A stretch of DNA of 64,000 bases from Mobilisporobacter senegalensis (GTDB lineage: Bacteria; Bacillota; Clostridia; Lachnospirales; Lachnospiraceae), in contig NZ_RJVG01000001.1 in the NCBI RefSeq assembly GCF_003752155.1, positions 124,001 through 188,000 on the forward strand, read 5' to 3'. Each line of letters starts with the position of its first letter. Within the stretch, counting starts at the first letter, position 1. Shown piece by piece: positions 46,626-56,228 of this stretch. The position numbers and the translations under genes were made by a program. A model generated the notes under the pieces. It searched no databases. It was not told the DNA's origin and saw only the letters and a program-made list of their open reading frames with translations.

Positions 46626-48059
46626 TTATACCAACTTAGTCTTTTTAATGATTTCAATAAATTCAGAATTTGATTTTGTCCGAAGGAACATTTCAAGGAT
46701 TCTTTCTAATGCTTCATCTGATTTCATACCACTTAAAGCTCTATGCATCAGGATATTCGCTTCCAGCTCTGATTGATTTAATAACAGATCATCTCTTCTG
46801 GTACTGGATTTTGCAAGGTCGATGGCTGGGAAAATTCTCTTCTCAGATAAACTACGATCAAGAACGATTTCCATATTACCAGTCCCTTTAAATTCTTCAA
46901 ATACTACATCATCCATTCTACTTCCGGTATCAACTAAAGCAGTGGCAAGAATGGTTAAACTACCACCTTCCCGCATATTTCTGGCCGCACCAAAGAATTT
47001 CTTGGGCATATGAAGGGCTGCCGGGTCAAGACCTCCTGATAATGTCCTGCCGCTGGCCTGTACCGTTAGGTTATACGCTCTTGCAAGTCTGGTTATACTA
47101 TCAAGTAAAATAACTACATCTTTTTTATGTTCCACTAATCTTTTAGCTCTCTCAATAACCATTTCTGAAACTCTTTTATGATTCTCAGGAAGTTCATCGA
47201 AAGTTGAATAGATTACTTCAACATTTTTTCCTTCTATAGATTCTTTGATATCCGTTACTTCTTCCGGCCGCTCATCAATTAAAAGGATGATCAGACTCAT
47301 ATCCGGATAATTCTTTGTTACTGCTTTGGCTACTTGCTTAATAAGTGTTGTCTTACCTGTCTTTGGCGGAGATACGATCATCCCCCTCTGTCCTTTACCA
47401 ATTGGAGAAATCAAATCTACCATTCTCATGGCAACTGTTGAACCGGAAGTCTCTAAATGAATTCTCTCATTTGGGAAGATTGGCGTTAAATCTTCAAATT
47501 TCTTACGTCTTGCTGCCTCTGCAGTATGAAACCCATTTACTGATTTTATGAATAACAAAGCACTAAATTTCTCATTTTGATTACGGATTCTGGTATTTCC
47601 TGTGATGATATCTCCGGTTTTCAAATTAAAACGTCTGATCTGGGCCGGAGATACATATACATCATTCTCTCCTGGCAAATAATTATCACATCGAATAAAT
47701 CCATATCCATCTGGTAATACTTCCAGAATGCCCTCTTTTGTTTCTCCGCTATCCAGTTGTTCCATATCTGCACCCATTCCAGTGCGATTATTATTTACTC
47801 CATGGTGGGAATTGTTCTGGGTTCCCGCTGTGTTATTGGTGTTATAGTTCCCCCCATGTTCTGCCACTACGGAACTCTTTTGACTTTCACTGATTCCAGT
47901 TGTTTCTGCTGCCGAAATACTAGCATTATTTTCATCTGACAACTCATTTAAGGCATCAACTAATTCCTGCTTTCTCATAGAAGAAAAGTTTTTAAGCCCT
48001 TTACTTTTGGCCTCTTCCTTTAACGCAGTAAGAGACATTGTTTCATATTTATTTGCCAT
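46626..48059 (-). CDS. rho: Transcription termination factor Rho
   Basis: A 477-residue hexameric RNA helicase. The N-terminal Rho_N/SAP-like helices (about 5-42) are followed by an unusually hydrophilic linker rich in Asn, Gly and Ser (about 43-105). The CSD RNA-binding fold (about 108-180, [20 protein letters not shown]) comes next, then the ATPase with P-loop PPKTGKTT (231-238) and [11 protein letters not shown] (R/Q loop region). The linker is longer than in E. coli Rho (419 residues). A linker of this kind can give condensation or special termination properties in other Firmicutes or actinobacteria; here that is inference. Confidence 0.96.
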   Translation of the reverse strand: MANKYETMSLTALKEEAKSKGLKNFSSMRKQELVDALNELSDENNASISAAETTGISESQKSSVVAEHGGNYNTNNTAGTQNNSHHGVNNNRTGMGADMEQLDSGETKEGILEVLPDGYGFIRCDNYLPGENDVYVSPAQIRRFNLKTGDIITGNTRIRNQNEKFSALLFIKSVNGFHTAEAARRKKFEDLTPIFPNERIHLETSGSTVAMRMVDLISPIGKGQRGMIVSPPKTGKTTLIKQVAKAVTKNYPDMSLIILLIDERPEEVTDIKESIEGKNVEVIYSTFDELPENHKRVSEMVIERAKRLVEHKKDVVILLDSITRLARAYNLTVQASGRTLSGGLDPAALHMPKKFFGAARNMREGGSLTILATALVDTGSRMDDVVFEEFKGTGNMEIVLDRSLSEKRIFPAIDLAKSSTRRDDLLLNQSELEANILMHRALSGMKSDEALERILEMFLRTKSNSEFIEIIKKTKLV

Positions 48060-48414
48060 ATAATTTACTCCTTTACATACTCATTGTTCAAATTAGGGTT
48101 TTATAAGATTCGATTAAGATTATTTCATATAAGATCTTTAATATTAGGAAAATATACAGAAAGTAATGTTATTCATACATAGATAAATTAAAAAATCTAT
48201 AAAAATTTGCATCTAACTTTATTATACACATTTTTGAATACAAATCAATTTTTTTCATAAAGATTATTAAAAAAATTAATAGATTTTTTTGCCGATGTGA
48301 GTTATAATATTGAGGTTAATTTATTAAAGAACTCTAACAAAGATGTTAGTGTAGGGGGATTTCTACACTTTTTTTACATCTTTTTTTATTATTTCAAAAA
48401 CAAGGAGGAAAAAA
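48060..48414 (+). promoter_or_regulatory. pyrG leader with putative attenuator
   Basis: A good -10 TATAAT (48303-48308) has no clear -35. The leader then holds GTGTAG/CTACAC (48349-48354 and 48363-48368) followed by seven T residues, nested in AGATGT/ACATCT. This is an intrinsic terminator about 35 bases upstream of pyrG with GGGGG in its loop. It recalls CTP-responsive pyrG attenuation of other Firmicutes, but the initiating GGG that drives reiterative synthesis was not found. The left half of the gap, toward rho, shows no gene. Confidence 0.55.
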
Positions 48415-50019
48415 ATGGCTGTTAAATACGTATTTGTAACCGGCGGTGTTGTATCGGGTCTTGGTAAGGGTATTACTGCTGCATCCTTAGGAAGATTACT
48501 AAAGATGCGGGGATATCATGTGACAATGCAGAAATTCGACCCATATATTAATGTTGATCCAGGTACGATGAACCCTATTCAACACGGCGAGGTATTTGTG
48601 ACGGATGATGGAGCTGAAACAGATTTAGACCTTGGGCATTACGAAAGGTTCATCGATGAAAGCCTTACAAAAAAATCCAATGTTACTACCGGTAAAGTAT
48701 ACTGGTCTGTTATTCAAAAAGAAAGACGAGGAGACTTTGGAGGAGGAACTGTTCAGGTTATCCCTCATATCACTAATGAAATTAAAAGCCGTTTCTATCG
48801 CAATGAAGATTCAGCAGAAGACCGAATTGCAATTATCGAAGTCGGCGGCACTGTTGGTGATATTGAAAGTCAGCCATTTTTAGAATCTATCAGACAATTT
48901 CAGCACGATGTTGGACGGGAAAATGCCATACTAATACATGTAACCCTGATTCCATATCTAAAAGCATCTGGTGAAATGAAAACAAAGCCAACCCAGGCAA
49001 GCGTAAAAGAACTTCAAGGCATGGGAATCCAACCAAGTATTATTGTTTGCAGAACGGAACATCCACTAGAAGATGGTATCAAAGATAAAATTGCACTTTT
49101 CTGTAATGTACCTAGCAGCCATGTACTTCAAAATCTTGATGTGGATACCCTTTATGAAGCTCCCCTTGCCATGGAAAAAGAGCATCTTGCTGATGTAGTC
49201 TGTAAATGTCTTGAACTGGACTGTCCTGCTCCTGATATAAAGGAATGGGAAGACATGGTACACTCCCTGAAACACCCAGAAAAGAACGTAAAAATAGCTT
49301 TAGTAGGAAAATACACTCAATTGCATGATGCATATATCAGCGTGGTAGAGTCTTTAAAACACGGCGCTGTAGCACATAAATCCAGTGTAGATATCAAATG
49401 GATTCCATCTGAAGACTTAACAGATGAAAATTCAGACAAGCTGCTTGGTGATGTAAAAGGTATTTTAGTCCCAGGTGGTTTCGGGGACAGAGGTGTAGAA
49501 GGCAAGATAACAGCAATTCGTTATGCCAGAGAACATAAGATTCCATTCTTAGGTCTATGTCTTGGAATGCAGCTGGCAATTGTTGAATTCACCAGAAATG
49601 TGATTGGATTAAAAGATGCGCACAGCATTGAACTTAATCCTGATACTTCTCATCCGGTTATTGCTCTTATGCCTGATCAAAATGGAGTGGAGGATATAGG
49701 CGGTACATTAAGACTTGGCTCTTATCCTTGTGTTCTTAATGAAGCAAGTAAAGCTTTTGAAGTGTACGGTACCAAAATAATAGAAGAAAGACATAGGCAC
49801 CGATATGAAGTAAATAACGAATACCGTGATGAATTCAAGAAACATGGTTTGAAATTGTCCGGTCTATCTCCAGATGATAGAATTGTGGAGATGATTGAAT
49901 TACCGGATCACCCTTGGTTTATCGCCACCCAGGCTCATCCAGAATTCAAATCAAGACCGAACAGACCTCATCCTTTATTCAAAGGCTTCATTGGAGCTTC
50001 TCTGGAATATAATAAATAA
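48415..50019 (+). CDS. pyrG: CTP synthase
   Basis: A 534-residue enzyme converting UTP, ATP and glutamine to CTP. The N-terminal synthase has GVVSGLGKG (11-19). The C-terminal class I glutamine amidotransferase has nucleophile C382 (LGLCLGMQ) and the His-Glu pair in QAHPEF. Length is standard. AGGAGGAAAAAA precedes the ATG. It is monocistronic and ends in a hairpin shared with the convergent lspA. Confidence 0.97.
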   Translation: MAVKYVFVTGGVVSGLGKGITAASLGRLLKMRGYHVTMQKFDPYINVDPGTMNPIQHGEVFVTDDGAETDLDLGHYERFIDESLTKKSNVTTGKVYWSVIQKERRGDFGGGTVQVIPHITNEIKSRFYRNEDSAEDRIAIIEVGGTVGDIESQPFLESIRQFQHDVGRENAILIHVTLIPYLKASGEMKTKPTQASVKELQGMGIQPSIIVCRTEHPLEDGIKDKIALFCNVPSSHVLQNLDVDTLYEAPLAMEKEHLADVVCKCLELDCPAPDIKEWEDMVHSLKHPEKNVKIALVGKYTQLHDAYISVVESLKHGAVAHKSSVDIKWIPSEDLTDENSDKLLGDVKGILVPGGFGDRGVEGKITAIRYAREHKIPFLGLCLGMQLAIVEFTRNVIGLKDAHSIELNPDTSHPVIALMPDQNGVEDIGGTLRLGSYPCVLNEASKAFEVYGTKIIEERHRHRYEVNNEYRDEFKKHGLKLSGLSPDDRIVEMIELPDHPWFIATQAHPEFKSRPNRPHPLFKGFIGASLEYNK

Positions 50020-50109
50020 AAAATAAGGCTTTTCAGGAAAAACGTCAAATAACGAAAAGAAAATATGTCTCTTCTTAATTTAATGACTCTTCCTGAAAAG
50101 CCTTATTTT
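50020..50109. terminator. Bidirectional terminator of pyrG and lspA
   Basis: AAAATAAGGCTTTTCAGGAA and its perfect complement (right arm 50090-50109) enclose a 50-base loop. It lies between two convergent genes. Confidence 0.85.
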
Positions 50110-50125
50110 AAATTTGTAAAACTAC

Positions 50126-50560
50126 TTACCGCTTGGCTAATGATGCCAGTAAAGTACCTATAAAAATACAGATATCTGATATGTTAAAGATCACCTTTTT
50201 CAGCCAGGAGAAACTAAAATAGTCTACTACATAACCTTTCTTGATTCTATCATAAGTATTACTTAGCGCACCACCAATGATCAAAGATAAGCCAAATTTT
50301 AATAGCTTATTTTCTTTCTTCGGCAAAAGGATTGCAAATAATGTGAGAACAATTCCCAGTATGAAACAGGATAAAGCGAGCACCACTTCTTTTTGTTTCT
50401 CAAGAAAATTTAACATAGCTCCACTATTATGATATTTACTTAGAATAATCCTTCCTTTAAGGATTTTCTCATCTTTACCATATTGCTTTGTCTCTTCAAT
50501 ATATTTCTTAATAAAACCATCACCAATAAAAATCGATAAGATAATTATAACATAAATCAT
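50126..50560 (-). CDS. lspA: Signal peptidase II (lipoprotein)
   Basis: A 144-residue membrane aspartyl protease that cleaves prolipoprotein signal peptides. Catalytic aspartates sit in ALSNTYDRIKKGYVVDYFSF and FNISDICIF, the family motifs III and V. Motif I is weaker (LSKYHNSGAMLNFL). With Asn-Thr in place of the usual Asn-Leu in the first motif, it may be a second, divergent copy in the genome. It follows the glycosyltransferase gene by 13 bases in one leftward unit. Confidence 0.85.
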   Translation of the reverse strand: MIYVIIILSIFIGDGFIKKYIEETKQYGKDEKILKGRIILSKYHNSGAMLNFLEKQKEVVLALSCFILGIVLTLFAILLPKKENKLLKFGLSLIIGGALSNTYDRIKKGYVVDYFSFSWLKKVIFNISDICIFIGTLLASLAKR

Positions 50561-50573
50561 AAGATACCTCCTT

Positions 50574-51593
50574 TTATTTTACACTCCATTCTTTTGCTAA
50601 TTCCTCATATATTTTTGCCTGTTCTTCATCCCCTATCTTTCTATAACAATCCGATAACCGTTTTAGCGGATAATCACCACCGTAGTGAATGTTTAAACTA
50701 CTTCCAGCCTCATAGGCTGCATTATAGAACCAGATAGTTGCTTCCTTATAATCTTTCATTTCATAAAAATATTCTCCTAATTCATAGCATATTTCAGAAG
50801 ATGGATTTTTATCCGCGATACCCTTGATTGAATTTTTTAATAGGTTGTGTATATCATCTTGTATTCTACAACATTTACATACAACACACTGAGCATCTTT
50901 CTTTTCATCCATTGTTCTCTCATCATCCTCTAAGACATTTAAAAAGAACTCTTTTGCTTCAATAAAATCCTTATCTGATCCTGCTATAAATAATTCTTTC
51001 GCATACATATTGACCAGCTTTTTAGAAAGCCTTTCTCCTTTTTCAAGCAAAGTTAAAAAAGTACGAAAATCTCTGCCAGCATGGTTTTCTGATGGTTTAT
51101 GAATGATTTCTATATCACTATCATATATTACAGGATTTATTTCCACTGTTTCATGAATTTGATCTACCCACTGAAAGGTCCGAATCCTTTTATAAAGTTT
51201 TGGCCTATACTCAGAATCATAATTATATGTTGTCCCAAATTCCAGTTGGTTAGTATATAACATCTGAACAATCTCAATCTCCGGTAATAAAACTTGCTTC
51301 AATCCTTGAAATCTTTCTATATTTTCTTTATCAATCATTTCATCCGCATCTGCCACATAGATATAATCTTTTGTTGCTTTAGAAAATGAAAAATTTCTGG
51401 CTGCTGCAAAATCATGGATCCATTTAAAATCATAAATCTTATCCGTATACTTTTTAGCAATTTCTTTTGTTTGATCTGTTGAGCCCGTGTCGACTATAAT
51501 AATTTCATCTGCAATCCCTTTTATACAATCTAAACATCTGGCAAGTATTGCCTCTTCATTTCTCACTATCATGCACACACTAATTGTTATCAT
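50574..51593 (-). CDS. Family 2 glycosyltransferase with TPR-like C terminus
   Basis: 339 residues. The GT-A domain (about 1-220) has the nucleotide-sugar motif DTGSTDQT (35-42) and DAD (82-84). It is followed by helical, TPR-like repeats (about 240-335, CYELGEYFYEMKDYKEAT and YRKIGDEEQAKIYEEL). The C-terminal repeat region resembles SunS-like and spore/flagellar glycosyltransferases. Acceptor and sugar are unknown. It is followed by lspA. Confidence 0.85.
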   Translation of the reverse strand: MITISVCMIVRNEEAILARCLDCIKGIADEIIIVDTGSTDQTKEIAKKYTDKIYDFKWIHDFAAARNFSFSKATKDYIYVADADEMIDKENIERFQGLKQVLLPEIEIVQMLYTNQLEFGTTYNYDSEYRPKLYKRIRTFQWVDQIHETVEINPVIYDSDIEIIHKPSENHAGRDFRTFLTLLEKGERLSKKLVNMYAKELFIAGSDKDFIEAKEFFLNVLEDDERTMDEKKDAQCVVCKCCRIQDDIHNLLKNSIKGIADKNPSSEICYELGEYFYEMKDYKEATIWFYNAAYEAGSSLNIHYGGDYPLKRLSDCYRKIGDEEQAKIYEELAKEWSVK

Positions 51594-51611
51594 TTTAAGT
51601 ACCTCTCATTC

Positions 51612-51648
51612 AAAGAATGTCTACATTCCCCAAATGTAGACATTCTTT
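51612..51648 (-). terminator. Terminator of the heptad-repeat protein gene
   Basis: AAAGAATGTCTACA and TGTAGACATTCTTT form a 14-bp stem with a 9-base loop, 13 bases past the stop. Confidence 0.8.
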
Positions 51649-51661
51649 TTCTCATATTTAC

Positions 51662-52108
51662 TTATCGATTCTGTAATTCTTTGATATCTCTGCTGTTTGC
51701 CGATACAGCAATCTTTAGCAATGCGATATCTTCTTCTGTTTTATCCATCCGGTCAATTTTATCAATTCTGGAAATAACAGTATCCCGATTCTCATACAGC
51801 AGATCAATTTTACGCATTACATCATTTTCAATGAAAATCCGTACATTTCTAAGTTCACTGTCAAAATGTGATTGATTCATCTGCAAATCTTTAATGTCAG
51901 ACTTTACATTTGCCATGTCAGATTTTAATTCAGACACATCCACTTTCAATTCTTGTACATCTGTTTTCAATCCTTGTACGTCTGTTTTCAATCCTTGTAC
52001 GTCTGTTTTCAATCCTTGTACGTCTGTTTTCAATCCTTGTACGTCTGTTTGAATACAACTAATTTGACCTTGAATTTCACCAAGAATATTCAGTATTTGT
52101 TTTTCCAT
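51662..52108 (-). CDS. Heptad-repeat coiled-coil protein
   Basis: About 148 residues, almost entirely predicted coiled coil. Residues 21-55 are five near-identical heptads (TDVQGLK four times, then TDVQELK), followed by longer imperfect heptads. No known enzyme domain was seen. ATG 52108 is preferred because AAAGGAGGAG lies just upstream; a longer in-frame start is weak. It may be a filament or spacer protein. Homologues with repeated DVQ.LKTDV motifs occur as hypothetical proteins in Firmicutes. Confidence 0.75.
   Translation of the reverse strand: MEKQILNILGEIQGQISCIQTDVQGLKTDVQGLKTDVQGLKTDVQGLKTDVQELKVDVSELKSDMANVKSDIKDLQMNQSHFDSELRNVRIFIENDVMRKIDLLYENRDTVISRIDKIDRMDKTEEDIALLKIAVSANSRDIKELQNR
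51953..52048. repeat. 21-bp tandem repeat encoding heptads
   Basis: Units of TTGTACGTCTGTTTTCAATC plus one C recur every 21 bases, with four complete copies and one partial, and only one base changed in the first. The DNA is more conserved than the protein would need. Confidence 0.9.
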
Positions 52109-52264
52109 ATAACTCCTCCTTTCTTTCATTTCACAGCATCTCTCTGAGTAAAGTATAATATAATTTTTTTTAGAATTCAATAGTAGCTTGTACCTTAATC
52201 ATAAACTTATCATTAACAAAAAAATACCAGGTATTTTATATTGAACCAGGTATTTTTAAGACCA

Positions 52265-52316
52265 AAAACCTTAATATATATTAAATCAATCCATGATTCA
52301 TATTCATTAAGGTTTT
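52265..52316 (-). terminator. Terminator of the sugar phosphorylase operon
   Basis: AAAACCTTAAT (52265-52275) faces ATTAAGGTTTT (52306-52316), with A-rich sequence beyond. A second small hairpin (AAAAATACC/GGTATTTTT, about 52219-52256) follows. They lie 30-120 bases past the stop of pgmB. Confidence 0.75.
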
Positions 52317-52343
52317 ATTATTCTAATTATAATATATCATATT

Positions 52344-52982
52344 TTATCTGATACACTTCAATAAATCTGAAAAAGTTGCCAGATCATAAGTTGCTAACTG
52401 GGTATATACTGCATCCCCAATTGCAGCCTGATCCATCCCGCCTTCAATTGCAGCTTCTAATCCTGATTTTGCATCTTCAACGACCAGACATTCTTTTGGA
52501 GAAAGTCCAAGATATTCACATGCTTTTAAAAATACTTCCGGGTCTGGTTTTGATTTCTCAATATTATTACCATCTGAAATGGCATCAAAATACCCTTCAA
52601 GTCCTAACTGTTCCAGAATATATCTGGCATTTTTGCTTGATGAACCAATGGCTAACTTAAGTCCATCTTCTTTCAATTGATCCAGTGTATCCTTTACTTC
52701 TTTGGACAAATCACTTGGTGACATATCCTCTAACAGCCTTTTATAAATATTGTTTTTTTCCTCACTATAGTTTTCTTTCTCTGTTGCTGTGAGACTTCCA
52801 TTATAATTTTCTAATATGATTTCAAGACTGTCCATTCTACTTACACCTCGAAGTCTATTATTAATTTTTTCATCAAAATAAATCCCCAGTTTATCTGCAA
52901 GCTGCTTCCATGCCAGGTAATGGTATTTGTCTGTATGGCATATTACACCATCTAAATCAAAGATAATTCCTTTATATTTCAT
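52344..52982 (-). CDS. pgmB: Beta-phosphoglucomutase
   Basis: A 212-residue HAD-family mutase converting beta-glucose-1-phosphate to glucose-6-phosphate. The nucleophile and acid/base are D9 and D11 (IIFDLDGVI). The other motifs are SSSKNAR, and EDAKSGLEAAIEGG for Mg binding. ATG 52982 with AAAGGG upstream is chosen; a much longer in-frame start would overlap the phosphorylase gene and has no support. It completes the phosphorolytic route begun by the GH65 enzyme 110 bases upstream. Confidence 0.93.
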   Translation of the reverse strand: MKYKGIIFDLDGVICHTDKYHYLAWKQLADKLGIYFDEKINNRLRGVSRMDSLEIILENYNGSLTATEKENYSEEKNNIYKRLLEDMSPSDLSKEVKDTLDQLKEDGLKLAIGSSSKNARYILEQLGLEGYFDAISDGNNIEKSKPDPEVFLKACEYLGLSPKECLVVEDAKSGLEAAIEGGMDQAAIGDAVYTQLATYDLATFSDLLKCIR

Positions 52983-53092
52983 ATGTAACCCTTTCTTGTT
53001 AAAACTTGATGTCATAATGGACAAATTCACTGAATGATAAAATATCCCGTACTGCTTATGCTGTTGCTTCGTACTTATTTGTCTATTGCTCA

Positions 53093-55375
53093 TTAAATTC
53101 TTTCTATACTGATTGTATCTTTTAAATGATACTCTCTTCCATATACATGAATCACCTTTTCGTCTCCACTTACTAATGTAACTATACACATATCTTCTGT
53201 TACTTCAATTTTAATCTGGCTCTGCTCAAAAGTAACCTTAAATTGATAGCCACTCCACTTTTTTGGAAGGGATGGAGATAAAAATAATCCACTTTCCTTT
53301 AATCTGAGTCCTGCAAAACCATATACAACTGCCATATAATTGCCGCCCATATTAGCTGTATGGATGCCATCTTTCGTATTATGATGGGTATTAAACAAAT
53401 CTAACTTGGCAGAATCTCCAAAATAATCGTATGCTTTCTCTTCCATTCCCAACTTAGAAGCCACAATACTATAGATACATGTTGACAGGGAAGAATCATG
53501 AGTGGTGACTTTTTCATAATAGAGAAAAGAATTACGAATTGTTTCTATCTTCTCGTCATCTTCAAAAATAAAATGAGCCAATACCGTATCTGCCTGTTTG
53601 CACACTTGATACCTATATAAATGCAATGGATGATAATTTAATAGTAGCGGGAATTTCTCCTTAGGCGTGTTCTTTATGTCCCACATCTTTTTCTGAAGGA
53701 AAGAATCATCTTGAGGATTGATCTTTAATTTCTCATCATATGGGAGAAACATTTTTTCTGCTGCCATTTTAAATTCTTCTATTTCTGACTGGCTTAAGTC
53801 AATCTTATCTGCCACCGGTTTTAACAAATTAAATTCATCCAATAAATGATAAAACTTCGCTGCCCAGTTTAAATGGTTCTTCGCTGATGAATTCGTATAA
53901 TAATTATTATTGACCATGCAGGTATATTCATCTGGTCCAGTTACCCCATTAATATGAAACTCATCATTCACATAATTCCCAACATCAATCCAAAGCCTGG
54001 CGGTTTCAAAAATAATTTCTCCAGCTTTCCCGGCAATGAAATCCATATCTTTGGTTGCAAGATAATATTGGACAATGGAATAAGCAATATCACCATTAAT
54101 GTGATACTGGGCGGTACCAGCGGGAAAATATCCTGAGCATTCTTTCCCATTAATAGTTCTCCAAGGATACAACGCTCCTTTTTTATGGCCCATAATTCTG
54201 GCATTTTCTCTGGCCTCTTCCAAGATGGAATAACGATATTCTATTAAATTTTTAGCTATCTTGGGATTCGTCAAGGTAAAGAATGGCTGGATATACATCT
54301 CTGTGTCCCAGAAGAAATGACCTTCATACCCTTCTCCACTTAGCCCTTTCGCTGCAATATTGCTATGTTCATCTTTTCCAACAGATTGGATTAGCTGGTA
54401 TAGATTATAGCGCACTGCCAGACTAAGTTCATCATCACCTTCAATTTCAAGAGATGTTTGATTCCAGTAATCCGTTAAATATTCTCTTTGTTTCTTATAA
54501 TGTTCTTCTAAACTCAGACTAAGAGCACAGTCCATCTCTTCCATAGCTTTTTGCTCACAATCCTGTTCCCTGATAGAATCACTAAAAACTGTATATTTCG
54601 TAAGGGTTATGGTTTCATTGCATACAATATTGCTCTCTATGGTACAAATTGCCTTATGTTCTTCAATACAAACATCCATGACTCCTGTTTTGGATAAACA
54701 GTTTTTTACACCAGTGCACACAGCTAATCCGGATTTGGATGTATGAGTCACAATAAAAGAAGCATCCTCAATTATTTTGGCACTATGAGGAAATAAGTGC
54801 CTAAAGCTCTCTCCCGCTACCCGAGGGTCCTCTGGATTGCAATAGTTCATTACTTCTCCAATATGGTTTGATTTAAATGTAATATTTCCTTCAAAATTTA
54901 AAGCCTTTACTGAATATTCTATGGTAAATAAAGACAACTGGTAAAAAGAAGTCATTCTTTTTATTATAATCTCTACTTCTTTTCCTTTTGGAGATCTCCA
55001 AACAACTCTTCTTGCTGTATATCCTTCACTCATATTCAGCCATCTTGAACTTTCCATTACAGTCCCTTCAAACATATTAAAAGGTTCATCATCAAGGAAC
55101 AGATAAATACTTTGAGAATCTACCACATTTAGCATGGTTTGTTTTTCCTCTACAAAACCATATAATTTTTCAGCTTGTTTCATCTGTGCAATATCATAGA
55201 ACCCATTAATATAAGAACCGCGAATAGAATCAAACCCCTCAGGATATCCTTCTTCAAAATTAGAGCGCACTCCTATATATCCATTGGCATTATGAAATAC
55301 TGTCTCATTTAATATTAAATCTTCATTATTCAAGCTTAAGTCTTTTATTTCATAAATTGATTGTCTGTTACTCAT
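53093..55375 (-). CDS. GH65 alpha-glucoside phosphorylase (maltose/nigerose type)
   Basis: A 760-residue inverting phosphorylase. It has an N-terminal beta-sandwich, the (alpha/alpha)6 barrel with FWDTE (355-359) and the general acid E483 in GVTGPDEYTCMVNNNYYTN, phosphate-loop residues in KQADTVLAHF and HDSSLS, and a C-terminal jelly roll. The enzyme splits an alpha-linked glucosyl disaccharide with phosphate to give beta-glucose-1-phosphate and glucose. The DEYTCMVNNNYYTN form points to the maltose/nigerose branch rather than trehalose or kojibiose, but the substrate cannot be fixed by eye. It is co-transcribed with the transporter and pgmB. Confidence 0.9.
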   Translation of the reverse strand: MSNRQSIYEIKDLSLNNEDLILNETVFHNANGYIGVRSNFEEGYPEGFDSIRGSYINGFYDIAQMKQAEKLYGFVEEKQTMLNVVDSQSIYLFLDDEPFNMFEGTVMESSRWLNMSEGYTARRVVWRSPKGKEVEIIIKRMTSFYQLSLFTIEYSVKALNFEGNITFKSNHIGEVMNYCNPEDPRVAGESFRHLFPHSAKIIEDASFIVTHTSKSGLAVCTGVKNCLSKTGVMDVCIEEHKAICTIESNIVCNETITLTKYTVFSDSIREQDCEQKAMEEMDCALSLSLEEHYKKQREYLTDYWNQTSLEIEGDDELSLAVRYNLYQLIQSVGKDEHSNIAAKGLSGEGYEGHFFWDTEMYIQPFFTLTNPKIAKNLIEYRYSILEEARENARIMGHKKGALYPWRTINGKECSGYFPAGTAQYHINGDIAYSIVQYYLATKDMDFIAGKAGEIIFETARLWIDVGNYVNDEFHINGVTGPDEYTCMVNNNYYTNSSAKNHLNWAAKFYHLLDEFNLLKPVADKIDLSQSEIEEFKMAAEKMFLPYDEKLKINPQDDSFLQKKMWDIKNTPKEKFPLLLNYHPLHLYRYQVCKQADTVLAHFIFEDDEKIETIRNSFLYYEKVTTHDSSLSTCIYSIVASKLGMEEKAYDYFGDSAKLDLFNTHHNTKDGIHTANMGGNYMAVVYGFAGLRLKESGLFLSPSLPKKWSGYQFKVTFEQSQIKIEVTEDMCIVTLVSGDEKVIHVYGREYHLKDTISIERI

Positions 55376-55391
55376 TGTCTGCTCCTTTTGG

Positions 55392-56228
55392 CTATTTCAC
55401 AGCTCCTGCTGCAACTCCCTTAATAATGTGCTTTTGTGCTAATAGATAGAAAATAATAACCGGAATGATCGTTAGTGTTAAACCTGCCATCGCTAAATTC
55501 CACTGAATTGTAAACTGTCCAAAGAAAGAAGCGGTAGATAGAGGAATCGTACGTAAATTCTTTTGGGAAATAACTAATGATGGAAGCAAATAATCATTCC
55601 ATATCCATATTACATCCAGGATAATAACAGTTACCGTGGTAGGTTTTAACATTGGAAATACGATTTTGAAGAATGTCTGAAATTTATTACATCCATCAAT
55701 GGTAGCTGCTTCTTCCAAAGAAACAGGAATTGACTTGATAAATCCATGGTACAAAAATACAGCCATACTCGCACCAAAACCAATATTCATGTATATTAAT
55801 CCACCTAATGTATCAATCATTGGAATATGCAATGTGTCTCTGATCCATCCCATTACCTGCATTAATGGCATCATTAATGTTTGAAAAGGAATTAGCATGG
55901 TTGCCACAAAAGTCATAAATAAAATCCGGCTAAACATATTATCTACTCTAACCAACATCCAGGCTGTCATAGCAGCCAATATAACAATACATAATATGGA
56001 TATCCCTGTAACAATAAAGGAATTACCAAATGCTTTTAAAAATTCCATCTTCTTCATAGCTTTTTCATAAAATTCAAAACTGAATTTTGATGGTAATGCT
56101 AACATATCTTCATATAGCTCTGCTCTATTCTTAAACGAATTCACAATAACTATATAGATAGGAAACAGGTACAATGCACAAACTAAAACAGCCAATAGAT
56201 TCAATAGAAATTTCTTTATTTTATTCAT
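55392..56228 (-). CDS. Sugar ABC transporter permease (MalG type)
   Basis: 278 residues with six membrane helices. The EAA loop EEAATIDGCNKFQTFFKIVFP contacts the ATPase. Size and C-terminal end fit the MalG side of a CUT1 carbohydrate importer. It shares one base with the upstream permease gene and precedes the GH65 gene by 16 bases. No ATPase gene lies here, so a shared MsmK-type ATPase elsewhere is likely. Confidence 0.92.
   Translation of the reverse strand: MNKIKKFLLNLLAVLVCALYLFPIYIVIVNSFKNRAELYEDMLALPSKFSFEFYEKAMKKMEFLKAFGNSFIVTGISILCIVILAAMTAWMLVRVDNMFSRILFMTFVATMLIPFQTLMMPLMQVMGWIRDTLHIPMIDTLGGLIYMNIGFGASMAVFLYHGFIKSIPVSLEEAATIDGCNKFQTFFKIVFPMLKPTTVTVIILDVIWIWNDYLLPSLVISQKNLRTIPLSTASFFGQFTIQWNLAMAGLTLTIIPVIIFYLLAQKHIIKGVAAGAVK

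Noticed and set aside
51953-52048. Tandem 21-bp units as a CRISPR array
   Set aside because: The units are contiguous with no spacers and lie in frame inside a coding region.
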